Assembly (NCBI GenBank): GCA_002348045.1 | Contig: DDYO01000122.1 | Location: 1 to 8,026 of the forward strand | Direction: 5' to 3' | DNA from: Anaerolineales bacterium UBA2232 | GTDB lineage: Bacteria; Chloroflexota; Anaerolineae; UBA2200 | DNA length: 8,026 nucleotides | Shown here: positions 5,840-8,026 of the stretch, in pieces | Layout of the letters: every line of letters begins with the position of its first letter | Numbering within the stretch: position 1 is the first letter of the stretch | Made by a program: the position numbers and the translations under genes | The notes under the pieces: model-generated | The model's input: only the letters and a program-made list of their open reading frames with translations | Told to the model about the DNA's origin: nothing | Databases searched by the model: none

Positions 5840-6189
5840 CCCTCAACCTCCGCCGTAGTTACTGAAACCTTCAAGCCTGTCTCCCGGGCAGTGTCGATCA
5901 TGTGTTGAGTGCCTCGGCTCTCACCGTCGTGTATTGCCACAAGGGCCTCGGCGTACTCCGCCATTTCCTTGTTCCGCAGGTACCCGGCACGCTTCCCGTA
6001 AGTGTCCCAGTCAGCAGGGAATTTTTTGACCGGGACGCCGTTCCTTGCCGCCCACAACTCGCCCAGCCGGTCGACACCCCGAGCGGTGCCGCTTACGACC
6101 TCGCTGATCGTGAACCCGGACCTGGCGATCGCGGCCTCGACCACGGCGTAACTTGTTACTGACCTTGAACCTGCTATAATTACTCTCAT
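5836..6189 (-). CDS. DUF2493/YspA-type SLOG superfamily protein
   Basis: A 117-aa protein with the compact Rossmann-like SLOG fold of the YspA/DUF2493 family, which is related to DprA/LOG-type nucleotide or nucleic-acid binding domains. Seen: RVIIAGSRS (2-10) with the GSR motif, VVSGTARGVD (31-40) as the glycine-rich ligand loop, FPADWDTYGKRAGYLRN (57-73), the helix KEMAEYAEALVAI, and the GTQHMI segment (93-98). These are the standard conserved blocks, and the length is a complete single domain. It sits between the SbcD-like and SbcC-like genes with 4-bp ATGA overlaps on both sides (6186-6189 and 5836-5839), with AGGAGG 10 bases before its ATG. Biochemical function is not established for most of the family. 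A role together with the nuclease complex is an inference from position alone. Confidence 0.85.
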   Translation of the reverse strand: MRVIIAGSRSVTSYAVVEAAIARSGFTISEVVSGTARGVDRLGELWAARNGVPVKKFPADWDTYGKRAGYLRNKEMAEYAEALVAIHDGESRGTQHMIDTARETGLKVSVTTAEVEG

Positions 6190-7145
6190 GCAGCCATGAC
6201 CTCCTCAAGTCTCATTCTATGTTTCGCTGACAACACCGATTTCAGTGCCGCCACCGGATCGAATGTTTCAAGCTCTTCGCTGGATTCGTCCAGAGCGCCG
6301 ATCTCCAGATTGCCGAGCTTCACTGAATTACTGATCATGAACGCCTGTGACGCTGCCCTGAACTTGGCGACCTCTTGGATCAACGTCGCGGCTTCGTCCG
6401 CGGTCGCTTCTCCGGTGACGCGGATGAACTGCGCGGCGCTGGGCTCAAGCGAGCGCCAATTCTGTTCCTGGTAGTTGTCGCTGCTCCAGGACTTAAAAGC
6501 CTGGGGGTGGCCGACGCCTTGCCAAGTGTGGTAGAATTTGTCCGAACACTCGGCGATGGAGCAAGGCAGGACGCTACCGAGCATAACGACATTATCTGCT
6601 GTTCTGCGCTGGTGTTCGTGGCCGCTTATAATGAGCGGGTGCTTGGCCGCCTGCTCGGGGGTGATGTTGAGGCTGTGATCACTGTCACAGGCAAAGAAAT
6701 TATCGTAGTTACAATGAGTTAGCACCACAGACCCCTCAGCCAGCTCCAGCGCTGCATCGAAAAGGGTCTGATTGGCCATGTGCGGGATGACCCAGTAGCC
6801 GGGAAAGGCCGTAGGATTTTCAATCAGCTCAGCGTTCGGCAACAGCCTGGCCAGCAGGGAGATCGACGATAGCTTGGACCTGTCTTTCACTTGGTCATGG
6901 TTCCCCATGACCAGGTCAATTCTGCCCTCCCACTGCGACAGCAGCTCAAAGGTTCGCAGGAACACGGCGTTGTCAACCTCAGCCTCAGCAAACAAATCGC
7001 CCAGAATGAGCAAGTGATCTTCCGTTGACCTGTCGAGGATCTGCTCGACCATATAGAATTGGAAATCGTTGTAGGCAGCCATGGACGTTTGCGTAGCGCC
7101 GGACTTCCTCTTTAACCCGAGGTGAAGATCAGAGAGCAGTAACAT
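6186..7145 (-). CDS. sbcD: SbcD/Mre11-like metallophosphoesterase nuclease (T4 gp47-like)
   Basis: A 319-aa calcineurin-like metallophosphoesterase, the nuclease subunit expected to pair with the SbcC-like ATPase. The five metal-binding blocks are visible in order: SDLHLG (5-10, Asp6 and His8), LGDLF (48-52, Asp50), GNHD (81-84), LTHCNYDNF (142-150) and SGHEHQ (174-179), followed by LGSVL (189-193). The C-terminal part, from about 220, is the expected capping and partner-binding region and is acidic (ESSEELETFD). The length suits phage gp47 and SbcD proteins. The ATG at 7145 starts directly before the first motif; its ribosome binding site, AAGGAG at 8 bases, lies inside the 3' end of the HNH gene. 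Its stop overlaps the SLOG gene start. Confidence 0.92.
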   Translation of the reverse strand: MLLLSDLHLGLKRKSGATQTSMAAYNDFQFYMVEQILDRSTEDHLLILGDLFAEAEVDNAVFLRTFELLSQWEGRIDLVMGNHDQVKDRSKLSSISLLARLLPNAELIENPTAFPGYWVIPHMANQTLFDAALELAEGSVVLTHCNYDNFFACDSDHSLNITPEQAAKHPLIISGHEHQRRTADNVVMLGSVLPCSIAECSDKFYHTWQGVGHPQAFKSWSSDNYQEQNWRSLEPSAAQFIRVTGEATADEAATLIQEVAKFRAASQAFMISNSVKLGNLEIGALDESSEELETFDPVAALKSVLSAKHRMRLEEVMAA

Positions 7146-7195
7146 TTCAAATACTCCTTCGTATACTGGCGTTTAAGAACTCCCTCATATATTGG
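7146..7195. repeat. Imperfect tandem repeat around the sbcD-like ribosome binding site
   Basis: Two 24-bp copies, 7146-7169 and 7172-7195, match at 18 of 24 positions with a period of 26 bp. The left copy contains the ribosome binding site of the SbcD-like gene; the right copy carries a degenerate version (GAGGGAG on the minus strand). Both lie in the last codons of the HNH gene. Confidence 0.55.
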
Positions 7196-7737
7196 TAAGC
7201 CGGGCTGGAGCTGTTGCAACCCTCCCAATCGAGCGCCTGCTCCGCGGCTAAACGGTGAGCCACTGCCTCTGTGAAACAGACAAAATCGCCGAGAGAGTAA
7301 CCAAGACCATTCGCCATGATCTGTGCGTGCCATTTTTTATCCCGCTTGAACCAATGGACACCTTTCACGCCGGACGAGTTGGTGCTTCTATTGGTCGTGT
7401 TCCTCATATTGCACGTCCTACTGGCCTCCCGTAGATTCCTGATTTGATTATTCAAAGGGTTGCGATCTATATGGTCAATGTCATGCTCAGGAAAATAACC
7501 CTGATGCCACATCCAGATGAGGCGGTGCGCAAGATAAAAACTGCCGTCTACCTTGATGTGAACATACCCCCTAGGTTTCCTGCAGCCAGCAATATCACCA
7601 GCCGCAGCAGTGCCTTTGCGCGCTTTCCACACCAGGCACCCGTCCTCACGATAGTAAAACAGCTCCCTCACTCTTTCTTGGGTAAGGGCGGCTTTTTTCT
7701 TTCCTTGTTCCAGTACGGGCTCGTGCACTTCGGACAT
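7147..7737 (-). CDS. HNH homing endonuclease with AP2-like domain
   Basis: A 196-aa free-standing phage homing endonuclease, expected to nick or cut DNA lacking the gene and so spread itself. Seen: a lead-in with GCLVWK (33-38), then the HNH core AHRLIWMWHQGYFP (70-83) plus HDIDHIDRNPLNNQIRNLR (85-103), with the His, Asp and Asn of the ββα-metal fold, then a DNA-binding AP2-like segment SSGVKGVHWFKRDKKWHAQI (121-140). The ATG at 7737 has AAGGAG 8 bases upstream. Its first 70 bp overlap the zinc-ribbon gene in another frame, and its stop ends 1 bp from the ATG of the SbcD-like gene, whose ribosome binding site it contains. It is unrelated in function to its neighbours and is best read as an insertion into the operon. 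The domains look intact. Confidence 0.9.
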   Translation of the reverse strand: MSEVHEPVLEQGKKKAALTQERVRELFYYREDGCLVWKARKGTAAAGDIAGCRKPRGYVHIKVDGSFYLAHRLIWMWHQGYFPEHDIDHIDRNPLNNQIRNLREASRTCNMRNTTNRSTNSSGVKGVHWFKRDKKWHAQIMANGLGYSLGDFVCFTEAVAHRLAAEQALDWEGCNSSSPAYQYMREFLNASIRRSI

Positions 7738-7805
7738 TTCGAGGGCTCCTTATCTGTTCTGGGAAACCACTTGTGGCCACAGCGGTTGCAGGTGTAAATT
7801 TTCAT
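7668..7805 (-). CDS. Small zinc-ribbon protein
   Basis: A 45-aa ORF, first gene of the minus-strand operon. Four cysteines form two CXXC knuckles, TCNRCGHKWFPR (Cys6, Cys9) and KCPKCTSPYWN (Cys24, Cys27), spaced as in a rubredoxin-like or zinc-ribbon knuckle. A Lys/Pro-rich basic tail follows (KERKKPPLPKKE). The layout C-x-x-CGH-x-W ... P-x-x-CP-x-C-x-SPYWN recurs in small phage and prokaryotic proteins of unknown role. It has AAAAGGAG 5 bases before the ATG and lies directly behind the promoter at 7824-7852. Its last 70 bp overlap the HNH gene start in a different frame. Nucleic-acid or protein binding is plausible from the fold and the basic tail, but no function is established. Confidence 0.75.
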   Translation of the reverse strand: MKIYTCNRCGHKWFPRTDKEPSKCPKCTSPYWNKERKKPPLPKKE

Positions 7806-7819
7806 AACTGCTCCTTTTA

Positions 7820-7841
7820 TAGTATACTACCGTGATGGTAG
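7820..7841. promoter_or_regulatory. Dyad symmetries overlapping the promoter (candidate operator)
   Basis: A perfect 10-bp palindrome TAGTATACTA (7820-7829) covers the -10 region. A second dyad, CTACC-GTGAT-GGTAG (arms 7827-7831 and 7837-7841), fills the promoter spacer. Either could bind a dimeric regulator that would block RNA polymerase. Short palindromes can arise by chance in AT-rich -10 regions, so this is only a candidate. Confidence 0.35.
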
Positions 7842-7852
7842 GCTACTGTCAA
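7824..7852 (-). promoter_or_regulatory. Sigma70-like promoter for the recombination operon
   Basis: On the minus strand a perfect -35 box TTGACA (7852-7847) is followed by a 17-bp spacer and TAGTAT (7829-7824, 4 of 6 matches to TATAAT). TATACT at 7826-7821 matches better (5 of 6) but gives a 20-bp spacer. The -35 box starts 1 bp after the stop codon of the upstream gene. With the 17-bp spacing, transcription would start near 7817, leaving a leader of only about 12 bases before the zinc-ribbon ATG. All seven minus-strand genes downstream could be read from it. Confidence 0.68.
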
Positions 7853-7853
7853 C

Positions 7854-8026
7854 CTAAAATATCTCCACCAATTTAACCTTAACCCCCAACTCCTCGTCAA
7901 TCTTCCAAGATGCCGCTGCCGGGTCCATGTCCATCACCCTTAGCGACCACCACTCATCCGTCTCGGCCAAGAACACCAACAGCATCGAGTAGGCATGTTT
8001 CATCGACAGCATGCGCGGGAGCTGTG
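7854..8026 (-). CDS. 3' end of an unidentified gene (partial)
   Basis: An open minus-strand frame enters from the right edge and ends at TAG (7856-7854), giving 56 C-terminal residues. The visible part contains QLPRMLSMKHAYSM, ETDEWWSLRVMDMDP and ends in GVKVKLVEIF. It is soluble-looking, with no membrane segment and no motif I recognise. It lies on the same strand as the recombination operon and stops 1 bp before the -35 box of that operon's promoter. The start lies outside the window, so neither length nor family can be given. Confidence 0.55.
   Translation of the reverse strand, partial: QLPRMLSMKHAYSMLLVFLAETDEWWSLRVMDMDPAAASWKIDEELGVKVKLVEIF

Noticed and set aside
3791..7145. A dedicated anti-phage defence island (SLOG plus nuclease plus ATPase)
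   Set aside because: The nuclease and ATPase are standard phage SbcD/SbcC-type subunits in a phage-like operon with a homing endonuclease; nothing else points to a defence role.

Overview
The window looks like a piece of a tailed-phage (or closely related mobile) genome. The genes are tightly packed, and start and stop codons overlap (ATGA or GTGA) at most junctions. It carries a phage-style SbcD/SbcC (T4 gp47/gp46-like) recombination nuclease pair, a free-standing HNH/AP2 homing endonuclease, a phage-type dATP/dGTP diphosphohydrolase and phage-type small glycosyltransferases. There is no tRNA, rRNA, CRISPR or housekeeping host gene. By eye the DNA is moderately GC-rich; base composition was not computed, and the host cannot be named from this sequence.

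Layout. The left part (1-3286) is a plus-strand run: the tail of an upstream ORF, a glycosyltransferase (39-740), a short nucleotide-sugar dehydrogenase (758-1528), two different class I SAM-dependent methyltransferase-like proteins (1525-2109 and 2106-2678) and a second glycosyltransferase (2666-3286). Together they resemble a sugar-modification cassette: oxidise a nucleotide sugar, transfer sugars, methylate. The target (virion protein, DNA or host surface glycan) is not visible.

The right part (7856 down to 3276) is one minus-strand operon behind a good sigma70-like promoter at 7824-7852. In transcription order it holds a 45-aa zinc-ribbon protein, an HNH homing endonuclease, an SbcD-like nuclease, a DUF2493/YspA-type SLOG protein, an SbcC-like ATPase, a DUF5664/MazZ-type dATP/dGTP diphosphohydrolase and a 55-aa membrane-anchored protein. 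This is a DNA processing and nucleotide-pool module. SbcD, SLOG and SbcC are coupled through two 4-bp overlaps, so the SLOG protein may work with the nuclease. Upstream of the promoter, at the right edge, is the 3' end of an unidentified minus-strand gene.

The two operons converge and overlap tail to tail by 11 bp (3276-3286), with no recognisable intrinsic terminator between them. The points most worth a second look are the SLOG gene inside the sbcDC pair, the CX6C zinc-hook and altered signature motif of the SbcC-like protein, the dehydrogenase lacking its C-terminal domain, the sugar/methyl cassette itself, and the way the HNH gene is wedged between its neighbours (70-bp out-of-frame overlap at its start, imperfect repeat at its end).
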